Origin: Sulfurovum sp.
GTDB taxonomy: Bacteria > Campylobacterota > Campylobacteria > Campylobacterales > Sulfurovaceae
Direction: 5' to 3'
Assembly (NCBI GenBank): GCA_015661795.1
Contig: DQVJ01000272.1
Location: forward strand, 1 to 8,774
DNA: 8,774 nucleotides
The position numbers and the translations under genes are program-made. Shown in pieces: positions 1 to 6,482 of this stretch (position 1 is the first letter of the stretch; each line of letters begins with the position of its first letter). The notes below the pieces were generated by a model that was given only the letters and a program-made list of their open reading frames with translations, ran no database searches and was not told the DNA's origin.

Positions 1-2
1 TA

Positions 3-518
3 TCTATAGTCATATACGCTATGATTATTATGATATATTATCGTGCTCCAGCCAATGAAGTGAAAAGTTGGACTTTGGTGCACAGTGTAGATCATCCTAA
101 ATTAAAAGGTATTTATTTAACTAAAGAACGTGCAGATACTTTAAATGAATTGATTTATGCAATGCAAAAGTATGAAGAGGGGTTCTCATATATTATGACG
201 TATGAACAAATCTCTACTGTAAGTTATTTGAGTAATTTACAACCATATTTAAGCAATACATATCCATTTTTCCTTACACCTAAAGAGGCAAAAAAAATTA
301 TAGATAAAGCAGGTTCTACAAAATCTTTACCTTTGGTTGTTAGAGCGATTACAGATACCTTACCTATAAGTTGGCCGAAAAACAGGTTGCCTGTACATAC
401 GTCTGATGGAAAAATGAATAAAGTCAGGGTGGTCATTGAAGAGTTTTTAAAAGAAAATGATTATGCCGTTGTATGGCAAAACAAAGATTTTGAAATATTA
501 AAACCACATTTGAAGTAA
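3..518 (+). CDS. C-terminal part of a membrane protein, possibly a GT-C-type glycosyltransferase (5' end outside window)
   Basis: This is a partial gene. The reading frame is open to the left edge, and codons before the first visible ATG (position 21) read S-I-V-I-Y-A, continuing a hydrophobic stretch into MIIMIYY. That stretch looks like the end of a last transmembrane helix, so the ATG at 21 is probably internal. After it comes about 150 residues of soluble sequence, presumably periplasmic, with the pattern 'LKGIYLT..RA..LNELI', a central 'SYLSNLQPYLSNTYPFF' segment and the ending 'YAVVWQNKDFEILKP'. From memory, multi-helix envelope proteins of the glycosyltransferase-39/ArnT kind, and uncharacterised relatives in polysaccharide loci, carry C-terminal domains with this rhythm. 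The catalytic N-terminal part is not visible, so the function is an inference. It lies 126 bp upstream of rmlB on the same strand. An O-antigen polymerase or another multi-pass protein remains possible. Confidence 0.6.
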   Translation, partial: SIVIYAMIIMIYYRAPANEVKSWTLVHSVDHPKLKGIYLTKERADTLNELIYAMQKYEEGFSYIMTYEQISTVSYLSNLQPYLSNTYPFFLTPKEAKKIIDKAGSTKSLPLVVRAITDTLPISWPKNRLPVHTSDGKMNKVRVVIEEFLKENDYAVVWQNKDFEILKPHLK

Positions 519-560
519 GAATAATAGAAAAGTTTGAGATGAGATTGGCTGTTTACTCTA

Positions 561-589
561 TGTATAATTTTAATAACTTCCGATATAAT
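561..589 (+). promoter_or_regulatory. candidate promoter -10 elements upstream of rmlB
   Basis: The 126-bp gap between the membrane-protein stop and rmlB is strongly AT-rich and has two exact TATAAT hexamers, at 563-568 and 584-589, 56 to 82 nt before the rmlB start codon. No convincing TTGACA-like -35 box lies 16-18 nt upstream of either. Campylobacterota sigma-70 promoters often lack a conserved -35, so either hexamer could serve. In DNA this AT-rich, TATAAT also occurs by chance, so the call is tentative. No G+C-rich hairpin with a T-run, which would mark a terminator for the upstream gene, is seen in the gap. Confidence 0.25.
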
Positions 590-644
590 TATAAATAATA
601 ATATTAAAATGTTAGTTGGTCATAATCATAAAGGGAGATAGTAG

Positions 645-1655
645 ATGAAATCTATTTTAGTAACAGGCTGTGCAGGGTTTATTGGTTCAAATTTTGTGCC
701 TTATTTTTTGGATAAATATCCAGAGTATCATATAGTAAACCTTGACCTTTTGACCTATGCGGGAAAACTAGAAAATCTTCAAGAAATTAAGGGCAATGAC
801 AGATATACATTTATACAAGGTAATATATGTAATCGTGAATTAGTTGAATATATTTTTACCACTTTTGACATCAAAGGTGTCATACATTTTGCTGCAGAAT
901 CACATGTAGATAACTCCATTAAAAACCCGGGTGTATTTATAGAAACAAATGTGAATGGAACATTTACATTACTAGATGTCGCATATAAATATTGGATGGA
1001 AAAACCTTTTACGTATAAAGAGAATTATGAAGTATGCCGTTTCCATCATATTTCTACGGATGAAGTCTATGGTACATTGGGTGCAGATGGACTATTTACC
1101 GAGGAGACACCTTATGCACCAAACTCACCATACTCTGCTTCAAAGGCAGGCAGTGACATGGTTGTGAGAAGTTATCAGCATACCTATGGGCTTAATACTA
1201 TAATTACAAATTGTTCAAACAATTATGGTCCTAAACAGCATGATGAAAAACTCATTCCAACAATTATTAGAAAAGCTTTGACTGGTGAGAGTATCCCTAT
1301 CTATGGAGATGGAAAAAATATTAGAGACTGGCTATATGTACTGGACCATTGCAAAGGTATTGATCTTGTTTATCATGAAGGGAAAGAGAGTGAAGTATAT
1401 AATATTGGTGGGCGAAATGAGCGTAATAACAACTATATAGCAGAGAAAATTTGTGAAATACTTGATACCCTTGTACCCCAAGAAGGTAGTTATAAAGATT
1501 TGATTACCTATGTGGAAGATAGAGCAGGACATGACAGACGTTATGCTATCGATGCAACCAAAATTGAGAACAAACTTGGGTGGGAAGCAGAAGAAAACTT
1601 TGAAAGTGGTATTCTTAAAACGATTGAATGGTATCTGAAAAAATATAATGATTAA
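645..1655 (+). CDS. rmlB: dTDP-glucose 4,6-dehydratase RmlB
   Basis: Cytoplasmic NAD+-dependent short-chain dehydrogenase/reductase (extended type) of 336 residues, close to the usual family length. It converts dTDP-D-glucose to dTDP-4-keto-6-deoxy-D-glucose. The N-terminal Rossmann motif TGCAGFIG (residues 7-14, GxxGxxG) is intact. So is HFAAESHVD (81-89), and so is the catalytic Thr-Asp-Glu set in HISTDEVYG (T138, D139, E140). The active-site Tyr and Lys are Y163 and K167 in YSASK. The sugar-nucleotide segment NNYGPKQ (192-198) and the GDGKNIRDWLYV block (221-232) are also present. The Asp-Glu pair marks a 4,6-dehydratase rather than a UDP-sugar epimerase. AAGGGAGA at 631-638 gives a strong ribosome binding site. 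The stop overlaps the next start by 8 nt, so product and next enzyme are coupled. No rmlA, rmlC or rmlD adjoins it, which points to an amino sugar rather than rhamnose as the local end product. Confidence 0.96.
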   Translation: MKSILVTGCAGFIGSNFVPYFLDKYPEYHIVNLDLLTYAGKLENLQEIKGNDRYTFIQGNICNRELVEYIFTTFDIKGVIHFAAESHVDNSIKNPGVFIETNVNGTFTLLDVAYKYWMEKPFTYKENYEVCRFHHISTDEVYGTLGADGLFTEETPYAPNSPYSASKAGSDMVVRSYQHTYGLNTIITNCSNNYGPKQHDEKLIPTIIRKALTGESIPIYGDGKNIRDWLYVLDHCKGIDLVYHEGKESEVYNIGGRNERNNNYIAEKICEILDTLVPQEGSYKDLITYVEDRAGHDRRYAIDATKIENKLGWEAEENFESGILKTIEWYLKKYND

Positions 1656-2721
1656 CGTAACAAAAACCTATTTGCCGAACAAGGCTAAATATCAAAAGTA
1701 TGTAGATGAGATTTACGAAAGTGGTTGGATTACCAACAATGGACCCATGGTTCAAAGGCTTGAAAAAAGATTGGCAGAATATTTAGGTGTTAAGAATATT
1801 GTATTGGTAGCAAATGGTACTCTTGCATTAGATATAGCCTACAGGACTTTGGGACTTAAGGGATATGCACTTACGACACCTTTTTCTTTTGTTGCTACTA
1901 CCAGTTCGCTTGTTATGAATGGTCTTAAGCCAATATTTGTTGATATTGATTCCAAAACATTAAATATGGATGCCAATAAAATTGAAGCTTTAATTACACC
2001 AAATACATCAGCTATCGTACCAGTACATGTTTTTGGAAATAGTTGTGAAGTTGAAAAGATTGATGCTATAGCAAAAAAACATAACTTAAAGGTAATTTAT
2101 GATGCAGCACATGCCTTTAACGTAAAGCATGAAGGTCAAAGTATATTAAATTATGGTGATATTTCAACACTGAGTTTTCATGCTACAAAATTGTTCCATT
2201 CTATAGAAGGTGGTGCTTTGATTATTAACGATGACAATCTGGTTGAAAAAGCAAAATATTTAATTAATTTTGGGATTGAAGATACAGAATCCATTCCTGA
2301 ACTTGGAACCAATGCAAAAATGAATGATTTTGAAGCGGCTATGGGCTTGTGTGTATTGGATGAGATGGAAATAATCTCAGAAAAAAGAAAAGAAATTTAT
2401 GAAGCATATGTAGAACACTTGGGAAGACTGATACAACTTCAGAATAAAAATACAGATTCGACACAAAATTATAATTATTTCCCTATTATCTTAAAAAATG
2501 AGGCACAACTTTTACAGATAGAAAAAGCACTTAATACAGAAGATATTTTTCCCAGAAGATATTTTTATCCTTCATTGGATACATTAAATTATATTGAACC
2601 AAAGCAATTTTGTAATACTTCAAGAGATATTTCAAGTAGAATACTCTGTTTGCCTATCTACCCTGGTTTAGAAAAAGAGGACTATATGAAAATTATTCAT
2701 ATCGTACAAAATAATCTATAA
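1648..2721 (+). CDS. DegT/DnrJ/EryC1 sugar aminotransferase, VioA-like (dTDP-4-amino-4,6-dideoxyglucose forming)
   Basis: PLP-dependent fold-type I sugar-nucleotide aminotransferase, 357 residues, probably cytoplasmic. The expected substrate is the 4-keto sugar made by the preceding RmlB, with glutamate as usual amino donor. Visible features are the N-terminal substrate/PLP region ESGWITNNGP (24-33) with NGTLAL (56-61), the cofactor-ring Asp in YDAAHAF (D152, H155), and the Schiff-base lysine K181 in SFHATKLFHSIEGGA. C-terminal RRYFYPSL (303-310) and LCLPIYPGL (333-341) are family blocks. The start at 1648 lies inside the rmlB end with only a weak ribosome binding site. It fits the family N-terminus (VTKTYLPN) and suggests translational coupling. 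From memory, the overall wording is nearest VioA (viosamine/Qui4N) proteins. WecE-type Fuc4N or 3-amino (FdtB/QdtB) products are alternatives, though no 3,4-ketoisomerase neighbour is seen, which argues against 3-amino sugars. Confidence 0.88.
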   Translation: MINVTKTYLPNKAKYQKYVDEIYESGWITNNGPMVQRLEKRLAEYLGVKNIVLVANGTLALDIAYRTLGLKGYALTTPFSFVATTSSLVMNGLKPIFVDIDSKTLNMDANKIEALITPNTSAIVPVHVFGNSCEVEKIDAIAKKHNLKVIYDAAHAFNVKHEGQSILNYGDISTLSFHATKLFHSIEGGALIINDDNLVEKAKYLINFGIEDTESIPELGTNAKMNDFEAAMGLCVLDEMEIISEKRKEIYEAYVEHLGRLIQLQNKNTDSTQNYNYFPIILKNEAQLLQIEKALNTEDIFPRRYFYPSLDTLNYIEPKQFCNTSRDISSRILCLPIYPGLEKEDYMKIIHIVQNNL

Positions 2722-2752
2722 ATATATAGTGTTGTCTTAAGATAGGATAGGG

Positions 2753-4219
2753 ATGGATGATTTAAAAGCAAAAGGAACCTTGGCCTTTATCTGGGACTTT
2801 GTTGGAAAAATGGTACGTCAAGGGATGGGTTTCATTGTTTCTATTTTTCTTGCCAGACTTCTAGAACCTTCAGATTTTGGTTTGATTGCAATGGTGTCCG
2901 TCATCATAGGTCTTGCGACTATTTTTATAGGTGTAGGACTAGGAGGAGCACTGATACAAAGACGTAGAGTTCGCCCAGTACATTATTCTTCAGTATTTTA
3001 TTTAAATCTTGCTATTGGGTCATTGCTCACAGTGATTACTTTTTTTTCTGCCTCTTGGATTAGTGAATTTTATCGTAGTCCGGAATTATATCCTTTGGTA
3101 CAGGTGATGTCTTTTTCTTTTGTTTTGAATGCATTAGCAAGTGTACAATTTGTTATATTAACGAAAGAGTTAAAATACGCATTGATGACTAAGATAAGTC
3201 TCATCTCTTCACTGATAAGTGGGGTAGTTGGCGTTTCACTTGCATTTTGGGGTGCAGGTGTGTGGAGTTTGGTTGCACAAACTTTAATAGCTGGTATTAT
3301 GTCAAATATTTTGCTTTGGAAAGCGGCTAACTGGGTTCCAGGGTGGATGTTCTCATGGAAAGCACTGATGCAGCTTTGGGGTTATGGTTTCAGAATGTTT
3401 CTGGCTGGAGTACTGGAAAAAATTTCTATCTATATGGATACGATGATTATCGGTAGATTATTTGCAGCTTCAACTTTAGGATATTTTGAACGTGCAAAAT
3501 CTCTTGATGGTATGATAACAAAATATTCATCAGGAAGTTTAATGAGTGTTCTATTTCCTGTATTGTCAAAAATACAAAATGACTTACCGCGTTTTCAAAA
3601 CGTGGTTATAAAGTCTTTGGGTATTATAAGTTTTGTTGTCTTTTTACTTATAGGAGTGTTTTATCTGATTTCTGAAGAATTAATAGTATTATTATTTTCG
3701 GCGAAATGGCTGCCTTCAGTTGAATTCTTCCAAATTCTTGTACTAAGTGGTTTTGCCTATCCTGTGAGTGCCTTACTGGTAAATATTTTGAGCAGTAGAG
3801 GAAACTCTAAAGCATTTTTACGACTGGAAATTTATAAAAAAATTCTTGTTGCTATTAATCTTGTTGTCCTTTATTACTGGGGTATTAAAGTTTATTTGTA
3901 TGGTATTATTGTTGAGGCAGTTTTGGGTGTCTCATTAAATATAATATTTGCATCTAAAGAGATAAAGCTACCATTTTTTGCATTTGCAAGACCTATTGTT
4001 GTTCAAATGGGCATTGCGGTAGTAACCATTTTTATCATATATTATATAACAAAAGATTTAGAATTTATGTATATAGTGATGATACTCATCAAGGGAAGCC
4101 TCTTTACCATATTGTATGTAGGATGTAATTATCTGTTAAAAACAAATTCATTTACTTATTTTATGGAACAATTTATTCCAATTTATCAAAAAATACAAAA
4201 GAAAAGAAGAGGAAAATAG
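2753..4219 (+). CDS. Wzx-type polysaccharide flippase (PST family, MOP superfamily)
   Basis: Multi-pass inner-membrane protein of 488 residues with about 12-14 hydrophobic segments spread over the whole length (for example near 24-36, 43-62, 83-100, 149-167, 287-307, 364-378 and 413-430). It most likely moves undecaprenyl-linked repeat units across the membrane. Typical PST/WzxC-TuaB signatures are FLARLLEPSDFGLIAM (32-47) and TLGYFERAKSL (241-251), with the positively charged loop QRRRVRP (69-75) between helices. The tail is basic (KKRRGK). The start is supported by an AGG centred 6-8 nt upstream and by the usual short N-terminal amphipathic lead. It sits between the sugar-nucleotide genes and a glycosyltransferase, with gaps of 31 nt before and 1 nt after. 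This context fits a Wzx/Wzy-dependent pathway. No polymerase (Wzy) can be recognised in the window. Confidence 0.9.
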   Translation: MDDLKAKGTLAFIWDFVGKMVRQGMGFIVSIFLARLLEPSDFGLIAMVSVIIGLATIFIGVGLGGALIQRRRVRPVHYSSVFYLNLAIGSLLTVITFFSASWISEFYRSPELYPLVQVMSFSFVLNALASVQFVILTKELKYALMTKISLISSLISGVVGVSLAFWGAGVWSLVAQTLIAGIMSNILLWKAANWVPGWMFSWKALMQLWGYGFRMFLAGVLEKISIYMDTMIIGRLFAASTLGYFERAKSLDGMITKYSSGSLMSVLFPVLSKIQNDLPRFQNVVIKSLGIISFVVFLLIGVFYLISEELIVLLFSAKWLPSVEFFQILVLSGFAYPVSALLVNILSSRGNSKAFLRLEIYKKILVAINLVVLYYWGIKVYLYGIIVEAVLGVSLNIIFASKEIKLPFFAFARPIVVQMGIAVVTIFIIYYITKDLEFMYIVMILIKGSLFTILYVGCNYLLKTNSFTYFMEQFIPIYQKIQKKRRGK

Positions 4220-4220
4220 T

Positions 4221-5258
4221 ATGTTTTTAAAAACAGAAAAAGAAATTATGCAAAACTGGGGACAAGAGGAAAATCCTGTGGTGACCGTGTGTTGTATTAC
4301 CTATAATCAAGAGAGGTATATAGAGCAAACTATAAAAAGTTTTTTAATGCAGGAAACAGACTTTCCTTTCGAAATTATTATTCATGATGATGCTTCAACT
4401 GATGAAACAGCTAATATTGTGAAAAAATATGCTGAAAAATACCCCTCTATTATACGAACGATTTTTCAAACAGAAAATCAATATTCACAGGGTCATGATA
4501 TGGATTCTTTTATTTGGGACATATCAAAAGGTGAGTACATAGCTATATGTGAAGGTGATGACTATTGGACTGATCCTCAAAAATTACAGATCCAAACAAG
4601 CAAAATGAAAGAACATCCTGAATGCCATATTAGTTTTCATGATGTAGATGAAACCTTAAATGATGAAAATGAATCTCTAAATCCTCATCCGCGTGCAAAA
4701 AAATATGATAAAGAACAGATATTTGATATTCGAACCGTATTGGCAGGTGGAGGGTCTTTTATGCAGACACCAACTCTGATGTTACATAGAAAAGTAATAG
4801 AAAACTTACCAGAGTTTTATTATGTTGCACCTGCTGGAGATTATGTGATTCAGTTTCTTGGGGCACTCAATGGCGGTGCTTTGTATATCAATAAAAATAT
4901 GGCAGTATACAGAGTTGGTGCAGATGGATCATGGAGAAAATCGATAGAAGATCCAGATAAATACATTAATTTTCAAACAGAGTGGGTTGATTCATATTTA
5001 ACAATCAATGACTACTATGATGGAAAATATCAAAATGAAATTTATACTGTGTTACGGACACAAACTGAATACTTGGCAAAATTTATTTTTTTCAATAAAG
5101 ATGACAAGAAAGAATTTAGAAGATTGATTGAAATTGCATATCAAATCGAAGACAATCCCTCTTCTAAGCTTTCATTGTGGTATCATTTACGATCATTTCC
5201 TTTTCTACTCAAAGGGATAACTTCTGTACTTACACTGTTAAAAAAAATTAAAGGATAA
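4221..5258 (+). CDS. family 2 glycosyltransferase
   Basis: Cytoplasmic or membrane-associated inverting glycosyltransferase with a GT-A fold, 345 residues. It would add a sugar from a nucleotide donor to the lipid-linked repeat. The N-terminal strand VVTVCCITYNQERYIEQTI (20-38) is typical. It is followed by the nucleotide-binding HDDASTDET (55-63) and the metal-binding GDD motif in CEGDDYWTDPQKLQIQ (110-125). A later Asp (D207, in AGDYVIQF) is a plausible catalytic base. The C-terminal 60 residues are hydrophobic and basic (WYHLRSFPFLLKGITS) and may contact the membrane. AAGAGG at 4207-4212, inside the flippase end, is the ribosome binding site, and only 1 nt separates the genes, so translation is probably coupled. 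A second in-frame ATG (M10) is possible but less well placed. The donor and acceptor cannot be read from sequence. Confidence 0.9.
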   Translation: MFLKTEKEIMQNWGQEENPVVTVCCITYNQERYIEQTIKSFLMQETDFPFEIIIHDDASTDETANIVKKYAEKYPSIIRTIFQTENQYSQGHDMDSFIWDISKGEYIAICEGDDYWTDPQKLQIQTSKMKEHPECHISFHDVDETLNDENESLNPHPRAKKYDKEQIFDIRTVLAGGGSFMQTPTLMLHRKVIENLPEFYYVAPAGDYVIQFLGALNGGALYINKNMAVYRVGADGSWRKSIEDPDKYINFQTEWVDSYLTINDYYDGKYQNEIYTVLRTQTEYLAKFIFFNKDDKKEFRRLIEIAYQIEDNPSSKLSLWYHLRSFPFLLKGITSVLTLLKKIKG

Positions 5259-5261
5259 TCT

Positions 5262-5954
5262 ATGACACTAGGTAACCATCAACCCTACTTTTTCCCATAC
5301 CTTGGGTATTGGCAACTCATGAATGCTACGGACGTATATGTGATTGCAGATAATGTTCAATATAGTAAAAAAGGGTATACCAACAGAAATAATATATTGA
5401 TGAATGGTAACAAACATTTGATTAGTCTTGAGGTAATGGGTGTGCGTTTGGGTATGCATATCAATGAAGTAGGTGTTGGAAATAATGCGCCTAAAATACT
5501 TAAAACACTTATGCATACCTACAAAAAAGCACCATATTTTGATGAAGTTTTTCCTATGCTTGAAAGTATACTGCTCAACGATGAAAAAAACCTAGCAAAA
5601 TATTTGGGAAATTCACTTGAAACAGTTGCAGGTTATCTTGGGATAGAAACAAGATTTATTTACGAAAGTGACTTAAATGTTGACCCGTCTTTAAAACTTC
5701 AAACTGACATTATACCTGTGATATGTAAAATGTTCAATGCTGACCATTTTATCAATGCTATTGGGGGACAAGAACTATACACTAAAGAAGGGTTTCTCAA
5801 AAAAGGTCTTAAACTTAATTTCTTACAAATGGGAGAGATAGAATACAAACAGTTTAAAGGGGAGTTTGTACCAAATCTATCTATCATTGATGTAATGATG
5901 TTTAACACTAAAGATGAAATCAAAGAGATGTTAAGCAGGTATACCCTGATTTAA
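5262..5954 (+). CDS. WbqC-family protein
   Basis: 230-residue soluble protein of the WbqC-like family, close to the usual family length. The family signature is clear at the N-terminus: NHQPYFFPYLGYWQLM (5-20), a 'DVYVIADNVQYSKKGYTNRN' block (24-43), and then short alpha-rich segments such as LMHTYKKAPYFDEVFP (83-98). Later come FINAIGGQELY (163-173) and FVPNLSIIDVMMFN (202-215), with invariant-looking Asn, Gly and Asp residues. The reaction is not established to my knowledge. Members recur in O-antigen and capsule loci that make 4-amino-4,6-dideoxy sugars. I infer a role in adding an acyl or aminoacyl group to such a sugar. AAGGA at 5251-5255 is a good ribosome binding site, and the gap to the upstream glycosyltransferase is 3 nt. 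The functional role is uncertain, but the family assignment is firm. Confidence 0.85.
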   Translation: MTLGNHQPYFFPYLGYWQLMNATDVYVIADNVQYSKKGYTNRNNILMNGNKHLISLEVMGVRLGMHINEVGVGNNAPKILKTLMHTYKKAPYFDEVFPMLESILLNDEKNLAKYLGNSLETVAGYLGIETRFIYESDLNVDPSLKLQTDIIPVICKMFNADHFINAIGGQELYTKEGFLKKGLKLNFLQMGEIEYKQFKGEFVPNLSIIDVMMFNTKDEIKEMLSRYTLI

Positions 5955-6023
5955 ATATTCTGTTAATTATATATACACATTATGTGCACAGTCTCTCAAT
6001 ATAATGTTCTAAACTTAGTTTAT

Positions 6024-6027
6024 AAGG
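6024..6027 (+). promoter_or_regulatory. ribosome binding site that favours a downstream start for the acetyltransferase
   Basis: AAGG sits 8 nt before the ATG at 6036, a normal distance. The upstream ATG at 5982 is preceded only by an AT-rich run with no purine-rich stretch, so the site supports the start at 6036. Confidence 0.6.
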
Positions 6028-6035
6028 TAATAAGA

Positions 6036-6482
6036 ATGGAAACTGATTTAATTGAATATAGTATTGAGAGAATGTCAGTTGTATGTATTGAAAATTTTTT
6101 AAAAAAAGTGGACTATTTGTTTATTCCTAAATTAAGCCAAACGCTGGATATACTTAAGTATGCCGAAAAACTAAGTGAAAATGCCATTTGTTTTATTGCT
6201 TCTGCCAATGATCAACCTGTAGCATTTTTGGCTGCTTATTTTAATGATAAGAGTTTCAAAACAGGATATATCACTATGTTTGCAACAATAGAATCATATC
6301 AGCATAAAGGTATCGGGACAAAATTGATAGAAAATACCATAGCGTATGCCAGTGAATTTAAGTTTCAACATATAGTATTGGAAAGCGAATTACATCAAGT
6401 ACCTTTTTATCAAAAGAGAGGTTTTGAAATAATAGAAAAGAAACCCAAAAGTTATATGATGAAATATCAGTTAAAAATTTAA
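6036..6482 (+). CDS. GNAT-family N-acetyltransferase
   Basis: Cytoplasmic acetyl-CoA-dependent acyltransferase of about 148 residues from the preferred start, within the normal range for single-domain GNAT enzymes. Its acetyl-CoA binding motif A is visible as FATIESYQHKGIGTKLIE. The Q-x-x-G-x-G core is QHKGIG, residues 89-94 in this numbering. Motif B follows as VPFYQKRGFEI, with a Tyr that often acts as general acid. The longest frame starts at 5982, but that start has no ribosome binding site, and its extra 18 residues (MCTVSQYNVLNLVYKVIR) do not look like GNAT sequence. The ATG at 6036 has AAGG 8 nt before it. It lies about 80 nt after wbqC and may have its own promoter. Context suggests acetylation of the 4-amino sugar or of an aminoacyl group on it. 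A substrate unrelated to polysaccharide cannot be excluded. The 3' end overlaps the opposite-strand glycosyltransferase by 4 bp. Confidence 0.82.
   Translation: METDLIEYSIERMSVVCIENFLKKVDYLFIPKLSQTLDILKYAEKLSENAICFIASANDQPVAFLAAYFNDKSFKTGYITMFATIESYQHKGIGTKLIENTIAYASEFKFQHIVLESELHQVPFYQKRGFEIIEKKPKSYMMKYQLKI

Noticed and set aside
224..436. Minus-strand open frame of 70 codons inside the left membrane-protein gene
   Set aside because: It lies fully within a well-formed plus-strand gene, has no ribosome binding site or recognisable motif, and looks like a shadow frame.
976..1167. Plus-strand open frame of 63 codons inside rmlB
   Set aside because: It overlaps the catalytic core of rmlB in another frame and has no recognisable protein features.
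1332..1532. Minus-strand open frame of 66 codons opposite rmlB
   Set aside because: It is antisense to conserved rmlB sequence, and its hydrophobic content is what AT-rich antisense frames usually give.
1648..2721. Assigning the aminotransferase a firm vioA gene name
   Set aside because: The resemblance to VioA is from memory of family wording. WecE-like or 3-amino specificities cannot be excluded without an alignment, so the symbol was left empty.
5268..5516. Minus-strand open frame of 82 codons with a His/Thr-rich stretch (HTQTHTHY)
   Set aside because: It is antisense to the conserved WbqC N-terminus. The His/Thr pattern is explained by the opposite-strand codons for Val, Met, Gly and Arg.
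5699..5923. Minus-strand open frame of 74 codons opposite the wbqC 3' half
   Set aside because: It is fully antisense to a confident gene and has no independent signals.
5976..5990. Inverted repeat CACAT-T-ATGTG next to the palindrome TGTGCACA, considered as an operator or hairpin
   Set aside because: The arms are only 5 bp and AT-rich, with no loop or T-run for a terminator and no match to a known operator. Chance is sufficient.
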